Assembly (NCBI GenBank): GCA_012727825.1
Contig: JAAYGH010000022.1
Coordinates: 1-18,323, forward strand
Direction: 5' to 3'
Length of the DNA: 18,323 bases
DNA from: Trueperella sp.
GTDB taxonomy: Bacteria > Actinomycetota > Actinomycetes > Actinomycetales > Actinomycetaceae
Shown: piece after piece, positions 1 to 8,060 of the stretch
Position numbering within the stretch: position 1 is the first letter of the stretch
Layout of the letters: every line of letters starts with the position of its first letter
Translations under genes and position numbers: made by a program
The notes under the pieces: model-generated
What the model saw: only the letters and a program-made list of their open reading frames with translations
Databases searched by the model: none
Told to the model about the DNA's origin: nothing

Positions 1-265
1 CTTTCGGGTCGAGCCTCCGCTTGTGATCGGAAGCCTGAAGGACCTCCTCCGCCGATTCGAACTCGCCGCTCTTGATTCGCTCGGCGTCTACTTCAGAGAG
101 CATCACAACGCGCCGTGATCCCTTCCTGCGCACGGGCTTACCGACTGAGCGCACCGCGTCGTCGATGGTCGACCCGTTCGTAGCCGAATGGGCGTCGTCT
201 TTCTCGGAGTAGGCGCCCGAACGATCGCTCTCAGCATCTGCCTTGGACGAATCCTTAGCGGTCAA
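1..265 (-). CDS. Hypothetical protein, 3' part cut by window edge
   Basis: A reading frame stays open on the minus strand from a TTG at 265-263 to the left edge, giving 88 residues without a stop. The TTG is preceded by GAGGA with a 5-6 base spacer. It overlaps the last 11 bases of the upstream helicase-like gene, so the two are probably translationally coupled. The visible part begins MTAKDSSKADAESDRSG and is hydrophilic and probably disordered for about 40 residues. It then has a basic patch (KPVRRKGSRR) followed by a more ordered stretch containing VVMLSEVDAERIKSGEF. I do not recognise a family. Overlap and strand suggest a job linked to the large upstream protein, but that is inference. 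The C-terminus is missing, so a domain could lie outside the window. Confidence 0.7.
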   Translation of the reverse strand, partial: MTAKDSSKADAESDRSGAYSEKDDAHSATNGSTIDDAVRSVGKPVRRKGSRRVVMLSEVDAERIKSGEFESAEEVLQASDHKRRLDPK

Positions 266-3200
266 TGTCATCCTCGAGGAACGGATCCTCATCGCCGAGT
301 TCGAGGCCGTCATCGCTTTCCTGGGTGATCTCGTAATCCACCTCGGTGGCAGCGTCGGATTCCTTGTGGGAAACCTCGTTGCCGAGGTCGACGTCAGCGG
401 CATCTACCTCGTCACCTGCGGGATCAAGCTCGTCTACAAGAGCGTCATCGCTGTCGACCGCCTCGTTGGGCAGTTCGTCAACGTGAGCGACGTGATCGCC
501 TTCAGGCTCAAGCTCGGCTTCGGGCTCAAGCTCGGCTTCAGGCTCAAGCTCGTCTACAAGCTCATGTTCGGGAGCGTCCTCATCAAATTTTGCGGCAACG
601 CCTATCAAACCCGAACGGCGCGTCACGTTACGTAGGATGACGTCCACCTGTTCACCGCGACGTTCAATTCCGAGCTCTGCCCGCAGCTCGCGCACAAGCT
701 CATCCTCACCGCGGATCTTGCCGTCCGAGGCGACCCACTCAATCATGTCATCGAGCTGGTCGTCGCTATACGCCGCAAGGCTCAAGCCGGGCGTCACATC
801 CGGTCGAACGCCGCGAGGGCGCAGATCGCCATCTGGATTATCAAGGCCCGGATTCTGCTTGTCGATCTCGGTGGTCTCCCAGCCCTCGGCCAGTTCTGCG
901 CCGTCCTCGGTCAGGGTGGGCACTCGGACAGGGTCAGGGTGATCCGGGAAACGCTCCTTGAGAAGCTCCTCGATTCCAGCCACTTGACCATCCGGATCAA
1001 TGAATAGGGAACTCGAGAAGGTCTGGAACACGGACCATCCGCGTGACTCAAGCGCGTTGACCCAGAAGCGATCCCTGCGGCGCAGCGATCTCTCACTGAC
1101 ATACGCGTCGTCATCAATCATCACGGCGATCACGTATTCGTCACCCCGACCAACGACCAACGGAATGCGGGGCGAATCATCGTATCCATACGAAGCACGT
1201 GCGGACCACCCACGGTCGTGGAGGCGATTGGCGACGTCGGCAAGAAGCGGCGCAACGACGTCGTCGCCAATGACATGCGGGACCTCGGACCCGCCCGCTT
1301 CCTCAATGAGGCGTGCGAGCAGACGCGGGCCGGGCGTGGACACGCGGCGCGCGTCGATATCGCCGGGGCCAAGTGCCGAAACAATCGTCAGGTCCGAGCC
1401 TGCTGCAGCGATCGCGTCAATAAGTCCGGCGAGACCCTCGGGAGTCGCCAGCGCTCCGAACGAGTGGAGAACCCGGCCGTGGACGGTCTTGCCGTAGCCA
1501 ACAGACAGGATCACGTGGTCGCGTTTCAAGCCTGATGCCCGTGTGATGTCAGTAATGACGAAGCGTTTCAGATTCTCGATATCGCTCGAGTTTGCGTTAA
1601 GGATTGCTTCGCGAATGCGGTGCGCGTGGGTGACGGACAGCGTGACGACTGCAAGGGTATCCTCGGGCCGGCTCGTCGCGTGCTCGATCACGGCGTCCAC
1701 GGCGGCATTGATCTCTACCTGCGTGGATTCCACGGCGCCGTCGCCAGATGTTCCTGGCACTCCCCGGCCGTCCACATAGATCAGGCGTGATTCGCGCGAG
1801 GCGTGGACGCTTGGGATGGCATGCAGATCGTATCCAATTTCCTTGAGTGCAAACGTCGCCAGGGCGTCGTGTTCAGCTTGGAACGTCGGCAGTTCGGCAA
1901 CGGGCAAGACGTCCTCGAACAGGCGCATTGCCTCGCCACTCGGGCGCTTCAGATCACCAACCACGACTGCCTGACGGCCACGCATCATCGGCGAGATGAG
2001 GGTGGCCACTGAATCGACGGCTTCGACCAGCACGAGATCCGCCCATGGCATCGGGGGGATGAACTCTGCCAGGACACTCGGTGGGACGACCCACACGGGA
2101 CGCGACGCCTGGACGAGGCGCGAATAGGTAGCGATCGCGTCACGCAAACCGCCGGTACCGTCCTCGGCAAGATTCTGGTCAAGCTTGAGCGTGTCATGGC
2201 GACGTTCCTGCATTATAGCGCGGGAGTTATTGACGACGGCACGGAGCACCGGCCCGCCCAGGGTCTGTGTGTGCTCGCGATCGAGTCTGCGCAAGTCGTT
2301 GAGCAACTCCGTAAGGTCACGTGGGCCAAGACTGGCCAAGGTGGGCGACTTACTGATCATGTGCTCGAACACGGCCGAGGTGTATGCGAGGTTGAGCTCG
2401 GCAGGAATATCGTCGGCTGGGACGCCGCGTTCCACGACGTCCTCGAGGAACGTGCCAAAACCGTTCTCGCGCAAGGAGCGGAGTTTCGCGTTACGTTCAG
2501 GCAACGTGGACATGTGGTGCGAATCGTTGACCAGCGCCGCGAGGCGTTCTTGCAACTCCTCGAAGTCCATGTCGAAGAAAGGTTCACCGTCGAGGTGGCC
2601 GATGAGGGATTCAAGATCGCGCTGAACCTCCGTGCGGGTCGCTCGAATCTGCGCCATGCCGTCTGGGAGGATCGGCCAGCCGCCATCAGGCGAATATTGG
2701 CGCCAAATTTCGCGGCGCTCTTGCACCTTGAGTAGCTCTTCGTGGAGGTTCGCCGTGGATTCACCCGGGCGTACGAGATCAAGCGCCTGCTTCCTGAAAC
2801 GCCGACGATCGGACATCTTCATCGCATGCCCGTGCGAGTCACGCCATTCCTTGGGAGCGGACGCGATCGCCATGTTCATTGGCGACGTCTCGAAAACGCG
2901 CGGAACAAACGTGTCGAGGGAGTCAGCGATGCCATCGAGGACATCAATGTGTTCGAACCACTGGGCAAGCGTGGTCGGCTGTTTCATTGAGGTTTCTCCC
3001 GCAGAGCGAGAGGACTGACTGATCGCAGCCGGGACGGTGATGTCATTGAGACGACGTACTTCGTCGAGAGCTTCGGTACCCGCGGACGCATCAGAAATGG
3101 TGGATCCAGCCCACGCCGAGCGGGAAATATCCGGATCGAAGGCACCCAGTTCGGCGGCGCGATCGAAGTCGGCGTTAATGGCCTCAAACCCGCCGTCCTT

Positions 3201-4835
3201 CATTGCGCTCACGGCCTTCTCGCCCAGGCGCACACGGGTTTGTGGCGGATTCTGCTCGGCCATCAGACCGGCAAGTTTTTCGAGGAGTTCGTGCACGGAG
3301 GTGCCCCATTCGGGATCCTCATGATGCAAGTCATCGACGAACGACTCGAGCGTGCGGCGGGTGGCCACAAGCTTGGAGCGAATCTTTAAGGTCTCGTCGG
3401 TCGGGAGCTCCGGATGTCGCAGGCGCAACCCTGTGCGGATGCGTTGCGGGACCTTGTCAACTTCAGAAAAGTCCAGCACGAGATCGCCAAGCCCGAGTTT
3501 TTCGAGCTCGTCGATGAGCTGGCGGCCTGACGAGAGTCGCGCTGGCACCACAAGAACTGAGCGATTCGACGCCGCGGCGTCCGCACAGATCGACGCCATT
3601 GTTTCTATGCGTTGAGATCCAGGCGGGCAGTCAACCACGATCGATCGACCAGAAGCCACAGCCTCGACGGCGTTGAGCTCGGCAACGTCCAGGTCACCGG
3701 CACCACGCTCTACTTCCGGGGTGCGATCTTCTTCGCCACCCGGTGGCAGTGGCGCGGCCGAGAGCTTGCGAGTTTCTTCGTCACCCGCAAGCGCCATCAT
3801 GATGCCCGAGGTGCGAATGTAGGGCTCCATTGCCTCGAGATCCGAAAGCATGGTGCGCGCTGGGCGTTCGAAGCAGCCTAAATGAGCGACGAATTCGGAG
3901 GAAAATCCTGGTAGGTAGGTACGGCCAAACGCCACGACGACCTCGAACAGATCGTCGAGGTCGGTCGTACGCTGAGTGGCCTCACGGAGCTGTGTCAAGT
4001 TCTCGGGTGTGGCGCCGTTTTCACGCAGTGCGCGCAGGAATGCAGGATTGATTTTGGTGCGCTTGAGTTGGCGAACAACCGCGTCTCCATCATCATCAAA
4101 CTTCAACGTGACGGCACGGAAGAGCGCATATTCATTGACTTCGATCGCCTCGCGTGGGGTTTCTCGCGTAGCGGGAGCGTCGGCCTCACCATGAGCGGCT
4201 TCGTCCGCGTCGACGGAGGCACCAAGGTCCGTCTCGGCGCCGTGTTCGGGCTGCGTTTTGTGGTCGGATGCAACCATCGGAAACTCGCCCGTCATCTCAG
4301 GCGCGTCGATGTTGATCGGGGACTCATCTTTGGAGGTCACTGGCGGCAGTTCTGTCCACGTCAACCGGCCTACCGCCAGCGAAATCGGTGCGTGTCCGTA
4401 CAGCTCAGAAAGGTGGTGGGTCGTGACCTTGAGACGCTGAAGGTTGTTGATCGCGCGCTGCTGTGCAAAACGCTCACGAACGAGGGAGGTGATACGCACC
4501 GGTGAGCCGGAAGAAAACAGGGCAGATCCCGTTGGGTGTGGATGAGTGAGATCGATGATTCCGTTGGTCTCATCGCTGGGTGCTTCGCCGGCCTGCTGGG
4601 CGCGGGTAGCAAGCTCTTCATGCCAGCTCGTGTACGCCGCCTCGAGAAGTTCCTCGCGAGAACGCGAATGCGCGGGGGCGGGAACGCTCTGGGCAGGGGA
4701 CTCGGGAGATGGCGCTGATTCGGGTGAATCCCCCGGAGTTTCGGCGCTCTGCGCGGACTCCGCGGACGTCTGATCCGGGGAGTCCGCCGATAACGGCTGC
4801 TGGGACTTTTTCCTGCGTCTAAAGAAAGGGCTCAC
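255..4835 (-). CDS. Helicase/nuclease-like large protein with degenerate catalytic motifs (DUF4011-type)
   Basis: This 1526-residue protein has a GTG start preceded by GGTGG. Residues about 57-275 resemble the DUF4011 region (LYGHAPISLAVGRLTW; INPAFLRALRE). A RecA-like core begins near 388. The Walker A position reads CPPGSQR (403-409) instead of GPPGTGK. The DEAS box reads VEAV (937-940). GDPKQ reads GDLKR (960-964). VQGDERD reads ASGLKRD (1100-1106), followed by the typical ILSVGYG. The usual VAVTRAR is missing near 1140. Residues about 1200-1290 resemble the MTES_1575 restriction-endonuclease-like domain, with the catalytic Asp and Glu replaced by Pro1225 and Met1239. A small domain (about 1380-1415, ELVRELRAELGIERRG) precedes an acidic tail of about 110 residues. 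The frame is intact and codon use is ordinary, so this is not a decaying pseudogene. I infer a non-enzymatic DNA-binding or scaffold role. The family assignment is from memory of motif patterns. Confidence 0.85.
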   Translation of the reverse strand: MSPFFRRRKKSQQPLSADSPDQTSAESAQSAETPGDSPESAPSPESPAQSVPAPAHSRSREELLEAAYTSWHEELATRAQQAGEAPSDETNGIIDLTHPHPTGSALFSSGSPVRITSLVRERFAQQRAINNLQRLKVTTHHLSELYGHAPISLAVGRLTWTELPPVTSKDESPINIDAPEMTGEFPMVASDHKTQPEHGAETDLGASVDADEAAHGEADAPATRETPREAIEVNEYALFRAVTLKFDDDGDAVVRQLKRTKINPAFLRALRENGATPENLTQLREATQRTTDLDDLFEVVVAFGRTYLPGFSSEFVAHLGCFERPARTMLSDLEAMEPYIRTSGIMMALAGDEETRKLSAAPLPPGGEEDRTPEVERGAGDLDVAELNAVEAVASGRSIVVDCPPGSQRIETMASICADAAASNRSVLVVPARLSSGRQLIDELEKLGLGDLVLDFSEVDKVPQRIRTGLRLRHPELPTDETLKIRSKLVATRRTLESFVDDLHHEDPEWGTSVHELLEKLAGLMAEQNPPQTRVRLGEKAVSAMKDGGFEAINADFDRAAELGAFDPDISRSAWAGSTISDASAGTEALDEVRRLNDITVPAAISQSSRSAGETSMKQPTTLAQWFEHIDVLDGIADSLDTFVPRVFETSPMNMAIASAPKEWRDSHGHAMKMSDRRRFRKQALDLVRPGESTANLHEELLKVQERREIWRQYSPDGGWPILPDGMAQIRATRTEVQRDLESLIGHLDGEPFFDMDFEELQERLAALVNDSHHMSTLPERNAKLRSLRENGFGTFLEDVVERGVPADDIPAELNLAYTSAVFEHMISKSPTLASLGPRDLTELLNDLRRLDREHTQTLGGPVLRAVVNNSRAIMQERRHDTLKLDQNLAEDGTGGLRDAIATYSRLVQASRPVWVVPPSVLAEFIPPMPWADLVLVEAVDSVATLISPMMRGRQAVVVGDLKRPSGEAMRLFEDVLPVAELPTFQAEHDALATFALKEIGYDLHAIPSVHASRESRLIYVDGRGVPGTSGDGAVESTQVEINAAVDAVIEHATSRPEDTLAVVTLSVTHAHRIREAILNANSSDIENLKRFVITDITRASGLKRDHVILSVGYGKTVHGRVLHSFGALATPEGLAGLIDAIAAAGSDLTIVSALGPGDIDARRVSTPGPRLLARLIEEAGGSEVPHVIGDDVVAPLLADVANRLHDRGWSARASYGYDDSPRIPLVVGRGDEYVIAVMIDDDAYVSERSLRRRDRFWVNALESRGWSVFQTFSSSLFIDPDGQVAGIEELLKERFPDHPDPVRVPTLTEDGAELAEGWETTEIDKQNPGLDNPDGDLRPRGVRPDVTPGLSLAAYSDDQLDDMIEWVASDGKIRGEDELVRELRAELGIERRGEQVDVILRNVTRRSGLIGVAAKFDEDAPEHELVDELEPEAELEPEAELEPEGDHVAHVDELPNEAVDSDDALVDELDPAGDEVDAADVDLGNEVSHKESDAATEVDYEITQESDDGLELGDEDPFLEDDIDR
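501..554 (-). repeat. Three tandem 18-bp repeats in the acidic tail coding region
   Basis: Three adjacent 18-base units (501-518, 519-536, 537-554) differ at one or two positions. They encode the LEPEAE-type repeat inside the acidic C-terminal tail of the helicase-like protein. Because the unit is a multiple of three, copy number can change by slippage without breaking the frame. Confidence 0.9.
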
Positions 4836-4917
4836 GTGTCCACCGTACCGAGAACGGAGTCACGGTCGGTACAAGCGCGCCGAAAAGCACGCGTTACGCG
4901 AAATTGACGACCGGGGT

Positions 4918-5823
4918 TTAGGCCGACATTCCGGAGGTTATGTGGTCATCACACAGCACGCCGTCGCCACAGTTTTCGCACGTCACGAGACGAGCGCGGC
5001 AGCTAGCTTCGTCGCAGTTGTGCAACAGGGAGGTTGGTTCGTCGCACTTGTGGCAGCGGCCGATGACCACCGGATCGTCACCGAAGTCCACCACCTCTCG
5101 ACCGTCGAACACCGTGAGCGCGCCCTTCCATCGGCCCGTATTACCGAATTTTTCGGCGTAGCGCACGATGCCACCGTCGATCTGCATGACGTTGGCAAAA
5201 CCGCGATTTTTCATCACAGAGGTCAGCACCTCACAGCGGATTCCGCCAGTGCAGTAGGTGAGGATTGGCGTGTTTTTGAGGTGGTCGTACTCGCCGGAAT
5301 CGAGGAGTTGGATGAAATCATGGGTGGTGTTTGTGGGCGGGACTATCGCGCCCTCGAAGCGTCCCACCTCGGCTTCGATCGCGTTGCGGCCGTCGAAAAA
5401 CACGAGGTCCGGGTTCTCGGCGATTACCTGTTCGATGTCTTCAGGTTTGACGTGGAGGCCGCCGTCGATCACGCCGTTGGTGTCAACTTTCAGCTCATCG
5501 GCGGCACCAAATGCCACGATCTCCTTGCGGACCTTGACCGACAGGCGTGGGAAGTCGAGCGACGAGCCGCCGTCGTCCACACCCGTGCCCTCGGATATCT
5601 TCCACTCAATATCCCGGAAGGGCTCGTACTCTTTTGTTGCCTTTTGGTACGCCTTCACTGCCGTGAGATTGCCACCGACAGTGCCGTTGATGCCGTGCTC
5701 CGAAATGAGGATACGGCCGCGCAGGCCTAGCCGTTCGCACAGGTTCCACTGCCACAGGCGAACAGCCTGGGGGTCAGCGATCGGCGTGAACTTGTAGTAC
5801 AGCAAAATGCGGGATTGGGTCAC
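4918..5823 (-). CDS. trhO: tRNA uridine(34) hydroxylase TrhO (rhodanese family)
   Basis: This 301-residue protein is of the TrhO/YceA (UPF0176) family, which hydroxylates U34 of certain tRNAs using oxygen to give 5-hydroxyuridine. The N-terminus (SRILLYYKFTPIADP) and GINGTVGGN are typical of its N-terminal domain. The central rhodanese domain carries YCTGGIRCE, with the catalytic Cys at about residue 191. The C-terminal segment holds seven cysteines (CHKC, NC, SC, TCENC, LC) that probably bind a metal, as in other actinobacterial members. I chose GTG at 5823 because AAGGA lies about seven bases upstream and the product then starts like its relatives. The frame stays open to 5883, but that extension (rich in Ser) has no good ribosome site. 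It lies 62 bases downstream of tRNA-Arg and 82 bases upstream of the helicase-like gene. Confidence 0.93.
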   Translation of the reverse strand: MTQSRILLYYKFTPIADPQAVRLWQWNLCERLGLRGRILISEHGINGTVGGNLTAVKAYQKATKEYEPFRDIEWKISEGTGVDDGGSSLDFPRLSVKVRKEIVAFGAADELKVDTNGVIDGGLHVKPEDIEQVIAENPDLVFFDGRNAIEAEVGRFEGAIVPPTNTTHDFIQLLDSGEYDHLKNTPILTYCTGGIRCEVLTSVMKNRGFANVMQIDGGIVRYAEKFGNTGRWKGALTVFDGREVVDFGDDPVVIGRCHKCDEPTSLLHNCDEASCRARLVTCENCGDGVLCDDHITSGMSA

Positions 5824-5885
5824 GGGGAGTTCCTTTCGCATCGATGACGAAGAGCCCATAGAGGTAAGTCCGCTAGAACACAAAG

Positions 5886-5958
5886 CGCCCTCGATAGGAA
5901 TCGAACCTACGACACCGGCTTTAGGAGAGCCGTGCTCTATCCACTGAGCTACGAGGGC
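5886..5958 (-). tRNA. tRNA-Arg (anticodon CCT)
   Basis: The minus strand folds as a 73-base cloverleaf. The acceptor arms GCCCTCG and CGAGGGC pair perfectly, with G as the discriminator base. The D arm contains AGCTCAGTGGATAGAGC. The anticodon stem CGGCT/AGCCG closes the loop CTCCTAA, giving anticodon CCT. The T arm contains GGTTCGATTCC. CCA is not encoded. It decodes AGG. Confidence 0.97.
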
Positions 5959-6023
5959 ATGCTAGTTACTAGCCTGCAAAGCCTACCGGATCTAGACCAC
6001 CCAAGAAAATTGCCGAGAGCCTA

Positions 6024-6049
6024 GGGGACTCAGCGAGATTCTAGTCCCC
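6024..6049 (-). terminator. Possible terminator at the end of the universal stress gene
   Basis: GGGGACT (6024-6030) and AGTCCCC (6043-6049) form a 7-bp stem around a 12-base loop and overlap the TAG stop of the upstream gene. In the minus direction it is followed about 20 bases later by AATTTTC rather than an immediate T tract, so the call is weak. Confidence 0.4.
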
Positions 6050-6988
6050 CAGCTTGATACCCGGCTCATCCGGATCCACGTACTGGACCGGCCCTGGGCC
6101 GACGTCGTCGCCAAGTCGTACGCGACGTGGCACCACCATCGTCGGACAGGCTGAGTATCCAAGTAGCGTCTGCGAAGTCGATCCGAGTAACAGACCAGTG
6201 AATCCACCTCGGCCCCGAGTGCCGAGCACGATGAGGTCTGCGTTCTCCGATTCTTGGGCGAGGAGGTGCGCGGGGCTTCCCTCCATGGCCACGATCTCGG
6301 TGTCAATTTGACGCCCCTCATCCACTTCGGCGAGGGCCTTCGCGATCTCATCTTCCATTTCCTCAAGATGTTCCTCACGAAACGCGTGCGCAGGAACCCA
6401 GCCAGCGGCCGCTGGATTGACGGCCGTGATAATTTTCAGCTTCGCATTCCACCGATCCGCCTCCCACACCGCTCGTTGCAGCGCCATCTTCGAGTGTTGC
6501 GAACCGTCCACACCACACACCACTCGCTCGATCGGAATGTGAAGATCAGGGCTGTCGGTTGGAACGACGACGGTCGGACAGTAGGCGTTCGCAGGCACGG
6601 CCGACGACACGGTTTTCAGCAGGCGATCCGCGAGACGGCTGGTGTTTCGGGTCGGGCCACCAACCACGACGAGCGCCACGCGCTTCGAGATCTCCACGAG
6701 CACCTCAGTCGGATCACCGAATTCGAGAGAGGACGTGACTTCTACTCCTTGCCCCTCCACCGCCTCGACTGCCTTATCCACAATTCGTTTCGCCGAGTCA
6801 AACAGGTGATTGACGTTACCTTGGTCCACCTGGAACTCGGGCGTCATGTATTGGGACGGAAGTTCGTATCCACAGACGATATGGAGGCGAGCTTCACGCG
6901 CTCGCGCTTGAGCGTGCGCCCACTCGAGAGCTGCGCTCCCGGCTTCCGAACCATCGATTCCTACGACAACAATATTTTCATGCGCCAT
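6041..6988 (-). CDS. Tandem-domain universal stress protein (UspA family)
   Basis: This 315-residue protein is made of two UspA domains (about 1-150 and 155-300). The first begins MAHENIVVVGIDGSEAGSA and the second contains VVCGVDGSQHS. The second domain has the full nucleotide-binding pattern G-2x-G-9x-G-S starting at Gly256 (GTRGRGG, then GSTS). In the first domain the matching stretch GGPTRNTS lacks the second glycine, so probably only one ATP site is intact. A tail of about 25 residues (RVRLGDDVGPGP) follows. ATG at 6988 is chosen because GAGGAGG lies at the right distance. The open frame reaches 7087 but has no better start. Family members act in dormancy, hypoxia and general stress, and the exact role is not shown. 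A 198-base leader with two hairpins separates it from the NlpC gene. Confidence 0.92.
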   Translation of the reverse strand: MAHENIVVVGIDGSEAGSAALEWAHAQARAREARLHIVCGYELPSQYMTPEFQVDQGNVNHLFDSAKRIVDKAVEAVEGQGVEVTSSLEFGDPTEVLVEISKRVALVVVGGPTRNTSRLADRLLKTVSSAVPANAYCPTVVVPTDSPDLHIPIERVVCGVDGSQHSKMALQRAVWEADRWNAKLKIITAVNPAAAGWVPAHAFREEHLEEMEDEIAKALAEVDEGRQIDTEIVAMEGSPAHLLAQESENADLIVLGTRGRGGFTGLLLGSTSQTLLGYSACPTMVVPRRVRLGDDVGPGPVQYVDPDEPGIKLGD

Positions 6989-7092
6989 TGCGTCCTCCTC
7001 AATACGTACCCATTCTTTCACTGAGGAAGATCCTTTGCTGGCCATTCGGCAAATTGGCCACTGATCCGCACACTCGAATGATGGCAATAAAC

Positions 7093-7123
7093 GGGGAAAT
7101 CGGAAATACCGATTTCCGTCCCC
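7093..7123 (-). terminator. Stem-loop upstream of the stress protein, possible second terminator
   Basis: GGAAATCGG (7095-7103) pairs perfectly with CCGATTTCC (7109-7117) across a 5-base loop, and further G-C pairs can form after a two-base bulge. In the minus direction it is followed by GTTTATTG, a weak T-rich run. It could be a second terminator for the NlpC gene or a leader structure of the stress gene. Confidence 0.45.
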
Positions 7124-7135
7124 TCATAGCAACGG

Positions 7136-7161
7136 AAAAGGGACCCATGCGGGTCCCTTTT
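7136..7161 (-). terminator. Rho-independent terminator after the NlpC/P60 gene
   Basis: An 11-bp perfect stem (AAAAGGGACCC, 7136-7146; GGGTCCCTTTT, 7151-7161) encloses a 4-base loop and starts 26 bases after the NlpC stop. The A run on one side and T run on the other make it able to act in both directions. Confidence 0.78.
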
Positions 7162-7186
7162 CTTAAGATCTGAGTTGTTCTGAGGC

Positions 7187-7984
7187 TTAGCCGAAGACGC
7201 GGATCACGGTCGGGGTGCCAACGTAGGAATCTGGACCCACGCGGGTGCCCATCGAGGCGTTCCACGCACCAATGTGCTGCCCGCCACCGACGGAAATGCC
7301 GACGTGGCCTGGCCAGTAGAGGATGTCGCCGGGCTGAACCTGCGAGTAAGGAACCTGACGGCCAACCGACAGGACTGAGGTGGTGTAGCCACCGATGTGC
7401 ACGCCATGCTGGGCGTAAACATAGCGAACGAAGCCGATGCAATCCCAGCCTGCCGGAGTGGTGCCACCCCAACGGTAAGGAGCGCCCGCGTAAGCAAGTG
7501 CCGTTCCAACGACCGAGCTCGACGAGCCCGAATTAACTGCAGGTGCAGGTGCTGCCTGCTGAGCCGGAGCTGCGGCCCGTGCCGGAGCTGCCTGTGCCGG
7601 AGCTGCGGCCTGCTGAGCCTGTGCCTGCTGTTCAGGAGCGGCTGCCTGTGCGGTGGCTGCTTCAGCTTGAGCTGGAGCTTCCTCCTGAGCAACCTCTTCC
7701 ACAACTGGAGCTTCGGCGTCGATAACGACCTGCTCCATCTCCCACTCGCCGCCCGACACCGAAGCGAGCTCGATCGAGGCAACCTCGTTGGCTTCAACTG
7801 CCGGGGTCTCAAGGGCTACTGCTGCAGCCTTCTGGGGTTCAACGCTCTCATCGTTCGGTGAAGCAAATGCGATTGGCGCACCGATACCCATCAGCATTCC
7901 TGCTGCGGATGCGGTGGCTGCTGTCGTCATGGTTGACTTCGAGAAGGTTGCACGAGTCTTAACCATTTCGTGACGTCCCGCCAT
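7187..7984 (-). CDS. Secreted NlpC/P60 cell-wall peptidase
   Basis: This 265-residue exported protein begins with a long n-region, a hydrophobic stretch (AAGMLMGIGAPIAFA) and a likely cut after AFA at about residue 40. An Ala/Pro/Gln-rich low-complexity linker (about 90-155) leads to a C-terminal NlpC/P60 domain (about 160-265). Such enzymes cleave peptide stems of peptidoglycan. The catalytic Cys182 lies in WDCIGF, where most relatives have DCSGF, and His227 is in GHVGISVG. At the usual third catalytic position (the H of the MIHA pattern) this protein has Gly239, with His237 two residues before. ATG at 7984 follows TGGAG by about nine bases. Two further in-frame starts (8026 and 7966) are less well placed. 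A promoter candidate and a strong terminator frame it as a single-gene unit. It may act in daughter-cell separation, which is inference. Confidence 0.92.
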   Translation of the reverse strand: MAGRHEMVKTRATFSKSTMTTAATASAAGMLMGIGAPIAFASPNDESVEPQKAAAVALETPAVEANEVASIELASVSGGEWEMEQVVIDAEAPVVEEVAQEEAPAQAEAATAQAAAPEQQAQAQQAAAPAQAAPARAAAPAQQAAPAPAVNSGSSSSVVGTALAYAGAPYRWGGTTPAGWDCIGFVRYVYAQHGVHIGGYTTSVLSVGRQVPYSQVQPGDILYWPGHVGISVGGGQHIGAWNASMGTRVGPDSYVGTPTVIRVFG

Positions 7985-8060
7985 AAAATTTCTCCATAAT
8001 GCTACTGAATTAACGATTCTCGCCAAAGTAAATCAATGCGATTTCTTAGGCACGAGTACC

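Noticed and set aside
243..635. 130-residue open frame on the plus strand opposite the acidic tail
   Set aside because: It is antisense to the repetitive acidic coding region and its protein is a mirror of that repeat. It has no ribosome site and no recognisable domain.
4942..5730. 262-residue plus-strand open frame opposite trhO
   Set aside because: trhO on the minus strand is certain from its catalytic motif. The plus frame is a shadow of codon bias with no domain signature.
5962..5974. 13-base palindrome GCTAGTTACTAGC upstream of tRNA-Arg as an attachment site
   Set aside because: There is no integrase gene or repeat of the tRNA end in the window, so an att site is not supported. It may just be part of the tRNA promoter.
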